Virus record (IMG/VR): IMGVR_UViG_3300027306_000012 | Coordinates: 1 to 27,751 of that record | Direction: 5' to 3' (one strand) | Origin: a virus | Length of the DNA stretch: 27,751 bases | In this document: one piece after another, positions 21,192-27,751 of the stretch | Layout of the letters: each line of letters starts with the position of its first letter | Numbering within the stretch: the first letter of the stretch is position 1 | The notes under the pieces: model-generated | The model's input: the letters and a program-made list of their open reading frames with translations, nothing else | Told to the model about the DNA's origin: nothing | The model's database searches: none | Position numbers and translations under genes: made by a program

Positions 21192-23129
21192 TTATCTACC
21201 AGTGATTTCCGAGAACGACACGCCTTCTGGTGTTGCAATGAAGTTCAGTTTGATGAATCTGATCGACTTAGTCGTCTTCACGTAGATGTTTGCAGCAAAA
21301 GTCTTGCTTTGAACAACTGTCGGAGTATTGACTGCGTCGCTAACGTCAACATAAAAGTCCGTCAATCCGCCTCTTCCTTGAATATCTCTCAAGAATGGTG
21401 TAATCATCGATACGAACAATTTGCGTGTCAGTTCGTTATTTTGTTCGAACAGGAAGAATCTAGCAGACGATGCAATAGCCTTTTCCATGAGAATGAACAA
21501 CATTCTGATTCCGATTGCATCAAAATCCGATGGTCTGTCGAGCAGAGTCTTGTCAGAGAACAGAATCGGACCTGAGTTCGGGAATGAAACAACGAAGTTC
21601 ACGGAAGCCTGGAACAATCTATCTCGTTGAGCTTTGTTTGGGTTCGTCGCGAGTCTTGTGACGTTCTTAACAGAGCCTCTGTTGAAACCAGCAGGAGCAG
21701 CCCATTCGTTTGCGTTATAGATTGATCTTGCAACAACACCAGCAACGTCGCCGTTCAGCGGAATCCAACGATATACGTCATTGAACTTATCGTATTGATA
21801 TTTGTAGCCAGAATCCAAGAAACCATATGTTGAATTATTCAATTGATTTCTGAATGCAATGAGTTGATCAATCGCCTCTGAAGTATCTCCGACGATAATT
21901 GAATTGTCGGTGTACTTGACAGGCGAGATAAATGCAACAGCATCGCGTCTAACTTCTGCAACGTTCTGAAGAACGTGTCTCGCAACCGTTGCTGACGCTT
22001 TGCCTGTCATTAGCAAAGATGTATCATACTTCTGAGCATCTGCAAAGATCGAGAAAGCAGTCATCAATTCGCCATCAGTTGCTCCATATCCATCAACACC
22101 GCCGGACAGTTGATATGTTAGCGGCCGTTTGATAGACTTGAACGATCCAGGCGATGTCTTTGCTCCGATGTTAATGCCAGATCCAGTTACATCCGAAGAT
22201 ACTGGATGATCCATCCACCAAATCCATTTGCTGTCACGCAACGCATTCTTGTAGTAAGCAGCAGTTCCGTCAAATTTCTTGGCATTCGATGCCTTAGACA
22301 GATTTTCAAGAACTTCAACTGCTTGTCCGCGAACTCCTGTGATTGCTCCTGTCGCATCGACAATAACAACGTGCAATCCATCATTCGTGCATTCGCTATC
22401 AAGAGCTTGATCAGAATCGATCGGAGCTCCGGCAAACAAATCAGCATATTCCCATCTTGCTCTTGCAGTTAGTCCAGAACCAGAGACAGGAGAATTTGAT
22501 GAGAAAGTCAGAAGTGTATCTGTCTGAATCGATGCAACAGTCAGTGTTACTTTAGATCCTGCATTTAGAATGTCGCTTCCTGCAAGAGTGAAAGTGATGG
22601 TATCCCCGACAGCAACTTCGTCTCTGAACAAAGAACCGACACCGGACATCGTCGCCTGGCCAGAAGTTAGAGTAACATCTCCAGATAGAGTTCTTTCAAA
22701 TCCATTTCTGTCGGCAATAGAAACCTTCAGAGCATTTCCTTTGATGCCTGGATATTTGGCAGCAAAAAGGCCAACTCCATTTGAACCAGCTTGGAATCTA
22801 GTTTCCCAATCGGTGAGATTCTTGATAATTGGAGCAGTTCCGGAAACGACCGCGTTTCTTTGAGCCGATGTGTTGACTCGAACAAGTCTCAGATCCGAAG
22901 TGTATTGAAGAAAATTCCACGCAGTATAGAATGCCGAATAGTTATTATCGTTCGGTGTGCCAAATCGGCTAACAAGATCTTCTTCGTTAGTCACTTGAAT
23001 TACGTCTTCGACAGGGCCCCATTCAAATTCACCAGCAAAAGCACCGATCGATGACGCAACAGCAGTTACGCCTGTCGTCAGGTCGGTTTCGGTGAATTCA
23101 ACGGCAGGTGATAGTTGAAAATATGACAT
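21192..23129 (-). CDS. 18: Tail sheath protein, gp18-like, 645 aa
   Basis: It is the contractile sheath around the tube. The N-terminus MSYFQLSPAVEFTETDLT and the C-terminal half (NWAAPAG-like ANEWAAPAGFNRG, FVSMITPFLRDIQGRGGLTD, and the final IKLNFIATPEGVSFSEI) are typical of T4-family sheaths. Length is close to T4 gp18 (659). I start it at the ATG at 23129, six bases after AAGGA. The frame can be read back two codons to a TTG, but no ribosome site fits that. Residues ~150-250 (RTLSGDVTLTSGQATMSGVG onward) form an inserted beta-type region that probably lies on the sheath exterior. A CTAAATA element stands 35 bases upstream. Confidence 0.96.
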   Translation of the reverse strand: MSYFQLSPAVEFTETDLTTGVTAVASSIGAFAGEFEWGPVEDVIQVTNEEDLVSRFGTPNDNNYSAFYTAWNFLQYTSDLRLVRVNTSAQRNAVVSGTAPIIKNLTDWETRFQAGSNGVGLFAAKYPGIKGNALKVSIADRNGFERTLSGDVTLTSGQATMSGVGSLFRDEVAVGDTITFTLAGSDILNAGSKVTLTVASIQTDTLLTFSSNSPVSGSGLTARARWEYADLFAGAPIDSDQALDSECTNDGLHVVIVDATGAITGVRGQAVEVLENLSKASNAKKFDGTAAYYKNALRDSKWIWWMDHPVSSDVTGSGINIGAKTSPGSFKSIKRPLTYQLSGGVDGYGATDGELMTAFSIFADAQKYDTSLLMTGKASATVARHVLQNVAEVRRDAVAFISPVKYTDNSIIVGDTSEAIDQLIAFRNQLNNSTYGFLDSGYKYQYDKFNDVYRWIPLNGDVAGVVARSIYNANEWAAPAGFNRGSVKNVTRLATNPNKAQRDRLFQASVNFVVSFPNSGPILFSDKTLLDRPSDFDAIGIRMLFILMEKAIASSARFFLFEQNNELTRKLFVSMITPFLRDIQGRGGLTDFYVDVSDAVNTPTVVQSKTFAANIYVKTTKSIRFIKLNFIATPEGVSFSEITGR

Positions 23130-23163
23130 GAGCAATCCTTATTGTTGAATTGTGAATACAGTC

Positions 23164-23170
23164 TATTTAG
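23164..23170 (-). promoter_or_regulatory. Candidate late-promoter element CTAAATA
   Basis: CTAAATA lies 35 bases before the sheath ATG, in the short gap after the terminase stop. It is intergenic and matches TAAATA of the T4 late consensus. Confidence 0.55.
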
Positions 23171-23173
23171 CCT

Positions 23174-24766
23174 TCAGAAGTTGAATGGAGTTTCGTCAAT
23201 CTCAGTTCCGTTTGTGAAGAAACCAATCGGAAGCTCGTTTTCTTGAATCGAATTGATCTGATTCTTTACAAATTCGAGTCTGAGAGAGACATCAAACAAA
23301 TTCTTGAAAGCTGTCGTTGTTGTAAGATATCCGAAGTTCACAAGACACATCATCAAATCATCATTCTTTCCATCTTCGGCTTTGAACGTGTTTCCTCTTC
23401 TGGCAAATGTTGACATTTCAGAAATGATATCGGCGTCTCGAACTTCTAATTGATCATTTTCAATGATCGTTTTGATTGTGTTGCATCCAACTTGTTTCGT
23501 TTTCTTGGTTGTCTTAGCTCCTGGAACGGCTCTAGACCCAAATCCATCGGTAATGTCATCTTTGATCGAGAGATACATGTTCTCATATTCGAGATCATAG
23601 AACAGGGCATCCGCCACCTGCTGTCCAAGCGAATTTGTCTCAACAAGAACGAACGCGTTGTTGTACATCTTGGCATAGTGAACAATGACCTCTGGATATG
23701 CAAGCGTATAGACAGAGTTGTTCTTGAATCTAGCTACGACCTTGAATGGATTCTTCGTGATGTCGAAAATCACGAAAGCACTGAAGTCTCCGCCTCCGCC
23801 CTCTGCTACGTCAACAGTCATGACATAAGATTTGTTCTTACTTGGTCGTTCATAACATTTGAATCCATCATTTGACTCTGCAATAGCTTGAGCAAGCGGA
23901 AGCTTTGCAATCTTCTCGCCTTTGATCAGAGTGTTCGATGATCCAAGGAACTCACATAGAATTTCCTGATGGAATTTGACGTCACCGAGAATCAGCCTCT
24001 GCTCTTCTAGCCATTTCTCATCACGTTTCGGGTGTTCATACCAATGTCCCTGAACAGCTACGAATCCATTCAAACCAGATTCTGCCTCTACCCACATCTT
24101 GTAATAATGGTTCAATCCCTTCGGGGTTGAGACGATGACTAGCTTTGATGTTTGAGAAGATGAAATCGTCGGGAAGACAGATGCAATGAACTCATCGGCC
24201 ATATTTCCACCAAGGAATGCAAACTCATCAAGAACCAGAAGAGAGATCGATTTTCCGCGAACTGCAGATGGCGATGTTGGTGCGCAGAAGCAGATTGCAT
24301 CGTTTTCCAGTTCGAAAGATGTCTTGTTCCATTCTTTGATCCCTTGTTGCATCCATTTTGGACACAATTCAATGATCATCTGAACTCTCGAGAAAATTTC
24401 TCGAGCGATTGACATCTTGTTTGCTAGAATACAAGCATGAACGGGTTGAGTTGCAAATAGACAATACCAAGCAACGTATCCAGCAACAACAGTTGATTTG
24501 CCTGATTGTCTGAATAGTTTAACTAGAACCTTCCGATTACCCTGAATGGCCTTCAGGATCTTTTTCTGATAAGGGAAAGGCTTGAATTTGACAATCCCAT
24601 CATCAAGTGAGATAATTTTTGCGTAGTTTTCCAAAAAATACTCGACAGACTCTGAGCACTTGGCATATTCATCCGATTGCTCGTCTGTAAATTCAATGAC
24701 TTCCCCAACTTTCTTGAGGAAGGCATTTCCTTGATATCCAGTATCTTTTTTCTTTGCTACAGCCAT
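23174..24766 (-). CDS. 17: Terminase large subunit, gp17-like, 530 aa
   Basis: It is the DNA-packaging motor and headful nuclease. The ATPase domain has Walker A FRQSGKST (85-92, K90), Walker B LLVLDE (176-181, E181 catalytic) and the coupling motif STP (213-215). The RNase-H-like nuclease domain has the acidic triad D319 in VMTVDVAEGGGGD, E376 in LVETNSLG and D469/D470 in GKNDDLM. T4 gp17 is 610 residues; the difference is at the ends. A small terminase (gp16) is not adjacent and must lie elsewhere or be unrecognised. The ATG shares one base with the stop of the upstream gene (TAATG), so translation is coupled. All key motifs are intact. Confidence 0.97.
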   Translation of the reverse strand: MAVAKKKDTGYQGNAFLKKVGEVIEFTDEQSDEYAKCSESVEYFLENYAKIISLDDGIVKFKPFPYQKKILKAIQGNRKVLVKLFRQSGKSTVVAGYVAWYCLFATQPVHACILANKMSIAREIFSRVQMIIELCPKWMQQGIKEWNKTSFELENDAICFCAPTSPSAVRGKSISLLVLDEFAFLGGNMADEFIASVFPTISSSQTSKLVIVSTPKGLNHYYKMWVEAESGLNGFVAVQGHWYEHPKRDEKWLEEQRLILGDVKFHQEILCEFLGSSNTLIKGEKIAKLPLAQAIAESNDGFKCYERPSKNKSYVMTVDVAEGGGGDFSAFVIFDITKNPFKVVARFKNNSVYTLAYPEVIVHYAKMYNNAFVLVETNSLGQQVADALFYDLEYENMYLSIKDDITDGFGSRAVPGAKTTKKTKQVGCNTIKTIIENDQLEVRDADIISEMSTFARRGNTFKAEDGKNDDLMMCLVNFGYLTTTTAFKNLFDVSLRLEFVKNQINSIQENELPIGFFTNGTEIDETPFNF

Positions 24767-26145
24767 TATGTCTCGATCGTAATTCTCATCTCTTCTTTTT
24801 GTGAGATAGAACGATAAATTGGACGTCTAGTCTCGACATAGATGATATCACCAGAATTTGTATCTACTTCTGGATTTTGAATTCCTGTGATAATTCCGGT
24901 TGCAGATGAGGTTGATCCTGTGACAGTCTGAGAAACAGAAAAATCTGGACCGATATTGGACGGATTTCTGACATACTTCAGAATCTTTGAAGTAGGAGAA
25001 TAAGAAACAAAAGTTCCTTTTGTACTTCCTTCGCTGATGAGGTTCTCATCATCAACAAAAGACCCAGATACTCCACCTGCGATTGAAATTCCTCGAAGAG
25101 CATTGGCAGTCTGAGATGTTAGAAGTGTCTGAGATCCATAAACTTTAGGATTCAGAATCAACCCAAGAATTCGATATTCGTTTTCTTTCAGAGTATCTTC
25201 TGACAGATCATCTCCGATCGATGCAGATACAGTGACATAGTATGCAAACAATTCTTCAATTGGATCGTATCCATGACCGTTCTTGGGTGATACAATCGGT
25301 GTCAAGATGGCAGGAGAAACATTTGTTCCAGTTGGTTTTGCAATCGCGTATGTGTATCCGGTTCCAACATTCGTGATATTGATAGATTCGATTCTTCCGA
25401 GGGCGTCGGTAGTTGCAGTTGCAGTTGCTCCTGTTCCATCACCGATGATTTCAACAGGAAGAGTTGAAGACGTTGCATATCCAGTTCCGGATGAAGCAAT
25501 TTCAATCACATCAATTGTTCCTGGAATAGCGGTTGACTGAACAAGATATTGATTGTAATATGGAGAGGAAGATCCCGGAGATGTCTTGAATGACTGAACA
25601 GGGAGGAAGTTTGCAGATTCGAATCTGAGAACATCAGCGGAGTTGATTGTAAGCATGTACTTCCATCGATATCCATCTGCAGTCATAAAGATGTTCGCAG
25701 ATGTTCCTGTTGGTTCGACTGTTGATGCTGCTCCGTTGTTATTTGAAATGCATTTGTATACATTGAAATCAGAATTGACAACATAGAAATTGGCATTGGA
25801 AAGACCATTTCTTGGAGTATCGGCTCCAGTCACAAGATCAACACCATTCAACTTGATGTTGTCATAATCGTTACGATACATGTCGTAATATCGGCCAGCT
25901 GTCCAGTTGATTCTGAAAAATGACTGAGTTACTTCAAGCGAGGCAACTTTTCTGAGTGTCATCATCTCATCTCGAGCCATCTTCTCAAAAACAAGAGAAT
26001 CTGTCGGAGCTGTTGGAACTGCTTCATCTGCCCATGCAGATGGCTTTGAAACGAAAAGATACAGTGAATTTGCCGGATCGACGAAAAGATCTTTCATCAG
26101 TCTGGCATTCTTGATTCTAAGAGTGCTAGTAACGATTGCTGTCAT
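24766..26145 (-). CDS. 8: Baseplate wedge protein, gp8-like, 459 aa
   Basis: The best clue is the C-terminus, GDIIYVETRRPIYRSISQKE followed by EEMRITIE, which matches the end of T4 gp8 (YMENRPPI, then QTEEINILF). The N-terminus (AIVTSTLRIKNARLMKDLF) and the region FYVVNSDFNVYKCISNNNG, then GYRWKYMLTI, also follow gp8 layout. T4 gp8 is 334 residues; about 125 extra residues include two Gly-rich beta repeats (IASSGTGYATSSTLPVEIIG and ITNVGTGYTYAIAKPTG). gp8 links the wedge arms of the baseplate. The gene is not beside other wedge genes in this window but overlaps the terminase by one base. AAGGA precedes the ATG, with CTAAGTAA upstream. Confidence 0.75.
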   Translation of the reverse strand: MTAIVTSTLRIKNARLMKDLFVDPANSLYLFVSKPSAWADEAVPTAPTDSLVFEKMARDEMMTLRKVASLEVTQSFFRINWTAGRYYDMYRNDYDNIKLNGVDLVTGADTPRNGLSNANFYVVNSDFNVYKCISNNNGAASTVEPTGTSANIFMTADGYRWKYMLTINSADVLRFESANFLPVQSFKTSPGSSSPYYNQYLVQSTAIPGTIDVIEIASSGTGYATSSTLPVEIIGDGTGATATATTDALGRIESINITNVGTGYTYAIAKPTGTNVSPAILTPIVSPKNGHGYDPIEELFAYYVTVSASIGDDLSEDTLKENEYRILGLILNPKVYGSQTLLTSQTANALRGISIAGGVSGSFVDDENLISEGSTKGTFVSYSPTSKILKYVRNPSNIGPDFSVSQTVTGSTSSATGIITGIQNPEVDTNSGDIIYVETRRPIYRSISQKEEMRITIET

Positions 26146-26168
26146 GTTGAATTCCTTATGTGAACGAT

Positions 26169-26176
26169 TTACTTAG
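26169..26176 (-). promoter_or_regulatory. Candidate late-promoter element CTAAGTAA
   Basis: CTAAGTAA lies 24 bases before the ATG at 26145. It falls just after the TGA stop of the membrane protein gene and does not overlap it. It probably drives the gp8-like and terminase genes. Confidence 0.5.
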
Positions 26177-26177
26177 A

Positions 26178-26531
26178 TCATCGTCCAAGAGATTTTTTAC
26201 AGTGATTCTTATCAACAACATCAAGGAATTTGCAGAGATAGCATCCCCATCTTTCTCCTCTGAGTTGAGATCTTGCCGCTCTCGAAGAAAGAGTTTCATC
26301 CTCAAATCCTCCGATTGCTGCATTGAAAGCTTGATCTTTTCCTACTGCAATTTTCCACCAACGAGGTCCATCAATAATCATAGATGGAATCATCCAGATA
26401 TAGCAGAGTAGATCTGCAATCATACAAACAAAGATAATCACAATTCCTGCGGCGATTCTGAAAATCGTTCTAAGAATTGTCTGAAGAAGTTTTCTGAGAT
26501 CATATACGGCATCTAGAATAAAATTCTTCAT
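26178..26531 (-). CDS. Small membrane protein with conserved-looking C-terminus, 117 aa
   Basis: I start it at the ATG at 26531 (MKNFILDAVYDLRKLL), which has AAGGAG eight bases upstream; a longer reading from 26609 would run into the preceding gene. Residues ~20-52 are strongly hydrophobic (RIAAGIVIIFVCMIADLL, then CYIWMIPSMII), enough for one long or two short membrane segments. The soluble tail has DQAFNAAIGG, DETLSSRAAR and WGCYLCKFLDVVDKNHC. I associate that pattern with small phage proteins of unknown role, seen often near lysis or structural genes. Topology and function are undetermined. A holin-like role is possible, but nothing specific supports it. Confidence 0.7.
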   Translation of the reverse strand: MKNFILDAVYDLRKLLQTILRTIFRIAAGIVIIFVCMIADLLCYIWMIPSMIIDGPRWWKIAVGKDQAFNAAIGGFEDETLSSRAARSQLRGERWGCYLCKFLDVVDKNHCKKSLGR

Positions 26532-26541
26532 ATCTTTCTCC

Positions 26542-27078
26542 TTACCAATTGATTTTAGGAAGCTCTTCGATGAATGACTGGATATCCTTCGGGAGAGATC
26601 TAGTTCCATCTTGCATTGATTGAATATTCACGAAGCAATAGTCCCAGATTTGATCTCTCCATAGAACTGCTGCTTTTCCTTCTGCTTTGAACTTAGGAAT
26701 CGTCGAGTTAGCATAAGTGCATGCTGAAAGGATGTTATCATAACCTTTCTTCTTTGCTTCCGAATCCATATGCAACTGGACAGCTGACATATAACTGTCC
26801 TTCATTGCATCGATTCTTTTGATCGCATTCTCCTGAATTGTTCTTTGATCTAGATCAAGAACTTCCCATTGCTGAGAATATACTCCTCGATATAGCTTTG
26901 GAGCTTTTTCAATCAAGATTTGAGAATAAGGATCAAAGCTCGGAGGTTCTTTTGCAACGACCTCTGCAAATTCCGGTGGAGGAACAAAAGTCGATCCAAA
27001 AGAAACATGAGGATATGACATACGAATTTCCATTTCTGTGAATGGATATTGTTTATCTGATTTTCTGATATATTTCAT
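26542..27078 (-). CDS. Tail-fibre assembly / chaperone-like protein, 178 aa
   Basis: The C-terminal ~75 residues have the layout of phage tail-assembly chaperone-type proteins: MDSEAKKKGYDNILSACTYA, then EGKAAVLWRDQIWDYCF, then a short end with FIEELPKINW. In that family the W-R-x-x-x-W segment and the terminal LP motif are characteristic. The N-terminal part (PFTEMEIRMSYPHVSF, FVPPPEF) resembles the start of fibre-assembly proteins that pair with a fibre gene. It begins one base after the stop of the beta-propeller adhesin (TAA-A-ATG), the usual position for a fibre's dedicated helper. The call rests on pattern and context. Confidence 0.7.
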   Translation of the reverse strand: MKYIRKSDKQYPFTEMEIRMSYPHVSFGSTFVPPPEFAEVVAKEPPSFDPYSQILIEKAPKLYRGVYSQQWEVLDLDQRTIQENAIKRIDAMKDSYMSAVQLHMDSEAKKKGYDNILSACTYANSTIPKFKAEGKAAVLWRDQIWDYCFVNIQSMQDGTRSLPKDIQSFIEELPKINW

Positions 27079-27079
27079 T

Positions 27080-27751
27080 TTATCTCACTGATGTGTAAAT
27101 CACGCCGTTATCTGTTGTTCCGCCTGCATCTCCATCTTCATCAGGAGCTCCAATAATCAAGAACTGACCGTCAAAAGAAATTGCAATATCTGTTCCAAAT
27201 CCTGAGAATGACTCGCCGCCTGGATCGTTGATATATCGAATCTCTGAAAATACATTTCCTGCTCTCGAATAAACAAATGCAATTCCTCCACCTGAGATCG
27301 CCTGAGGTCCAAGAACGAACGATCCTGTAAAAGCAAATAGAAGAGTATTCCCATCTTTAGATAGATAAACTTTAGAGGTGCTTGGATTTCTTTTTTGCTT
27401 TGATCCGGGAAGTTTAGCTTGCTGAGTCCAAGTTGATCCGGAACGTGTATGAATATAAGCCGCTCCTCTATTTGGAGATCCTCCATCTGTAGCTTCTCCG
27501 ATGTATACTTGCGGAGACGTTACCGCAATCGTGTTTCCATCATTTGAAATTGATACAGAATCTCCGAATCTATCATTTGCAACCCCAGCCGAATCGAAAA
27601 TCTTAGCTTGCTGAGTCCAAGTCGATCCAGACCTTGTATAGACATAGACTGCTCCAGAAAGCAAACCGCTCTGGCCAGAATCAACTGTTGATCCGATCAC
27701 TAAGGTGCTTCCATCACCAGATAGTGATACACTTTTTCCAAAATATGAATT
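27080..27751 (-). CDS. FG-GAP-like beta-propeller surface protein, N-terminus cut by window edge
   Basis: The frame is open to the right edge, so the 5' end is missing; the GTG at 27700 is internal. At least four blades of a propeller can be seen, each ending near a phrase such as FGKSVSLSGDGSTLVIGS, RFGDSVSISNDGNTIAV or FGTDIAISFDGQFLIIG. The blades are separated by YVYTRSGSTWTQQAKI-type strands. These are FG-GAP or integrin-alpha-like repeats, known from adhesins and some phage fibres. The final residues are DNGVIYTSVR. The DNA of the STWTQQAK units is repeated. It probably forms part of a fibre or spike, with the following chaperone-like gene as partner. Confidence 0.8.
   Translation of the reverse strand, partial: NSYFGKSVSLSGDGSTLVIGSTVDSGQSGLLSGAVYVYTRSGSTWTQQAKIFDSAGVANDRFGDSVSISNDGNTIAVTSPQVYIGEATDGGSPNRGAAYIHTRSGSTWTQQAKLPGSKQKRNPSTSKVYLSKDGNTLLFAFTGSFVLGPQAISGGGIAFVYSRAGNVFSEIRYINDPGGESFSGFGTDIAISFDGQFLIIGAPDEDGDAGGTTDNGVIYTSVR

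Overview
The window is a gene-dense stretch of a tailed-phage genome, AT-rich to the eye, and every convincing gene lies on the minus strand, so transcription runs from high to low coordinates. It is the head and tail morphogenesis module of a contractile-tailed virus of the T4 superfamily. The diagnostic order, read in the direction of transcription, is terminase large subunit (gp17), tail sheath (gp18), tail tube (gp19), portal (gp20), prohead core (gp67, gp68 by position), prohead protease (gp21), scaffold (gp22), major capsid protein (gp23). This is the T4 order, with a GIY-YIG-type protein and a tiny ORF inserted between gp19 and gp20. I cannot name the host; nothing here fixes it. No tRNA, integrase, transposase or CRISPR array was seen, and no stretch over about 300 bases lacks a gene.

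Layout from the right edge: a partial beta-propeller (FG-GAP-like) surface protein and a fibre-assembly-chaperone-like protein (26.5-27.75 kb); a small membrane protein; a gp8-like baseplate wedge protein overlapping the terminase by one base; sheath and tube, closed by a strong terminator (20.57 kb); GIY-YIG protein, small ORF, portal, gp67-like, gp68-position protein and protease in a tightly overlapping chain; a greatly enlarged scaffold (719 residues against about 269 in T4); and the major capsid protein, closed by a UUCG-loop terminator (13.68 kb). From 13.5 kb to the left edge is an accessory region in which four unfamiliar His-rich, charged proteins are interleaved with adhesion genes: a 908-residue repetitive fibre, an 85-residue copy of its C-terminal domain, a 1204-residue tailspike-like mosaic, and a run of five small fibre-tip or adhesin genes, the last cut by the window edge.

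The most interesting signal is a possible capsid-cargo system. T4 protease gp21 cuts after (L/I)xE, and the T4 internal proteins carry a short N-terminal capsid-targeting sequence ending in such a site. Here the scaffold and four accessory proteins all carry an (L/I)xE site within about the first 13 residues. Several of these read LIE|S or ILE|S, and one N-terminus closely resembles the T4 targeting peptide. The scaffold's extra 470 residues are almost free of such sites, while its gp22 core is riddled with them. This suggests cargo domains that ride in on the scaffold, survive maturation and could be injected. Two of the accessory proteins are paralogues sharing a WCTA-motif domain.

A short recurring element, CTAAGTA or CTAAATA, sits about 20-45 bases upstream of nine genes or gene groups. 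It resembles T4-type late promoters and divides the window into late transcription units that include the proposed cargo genes.
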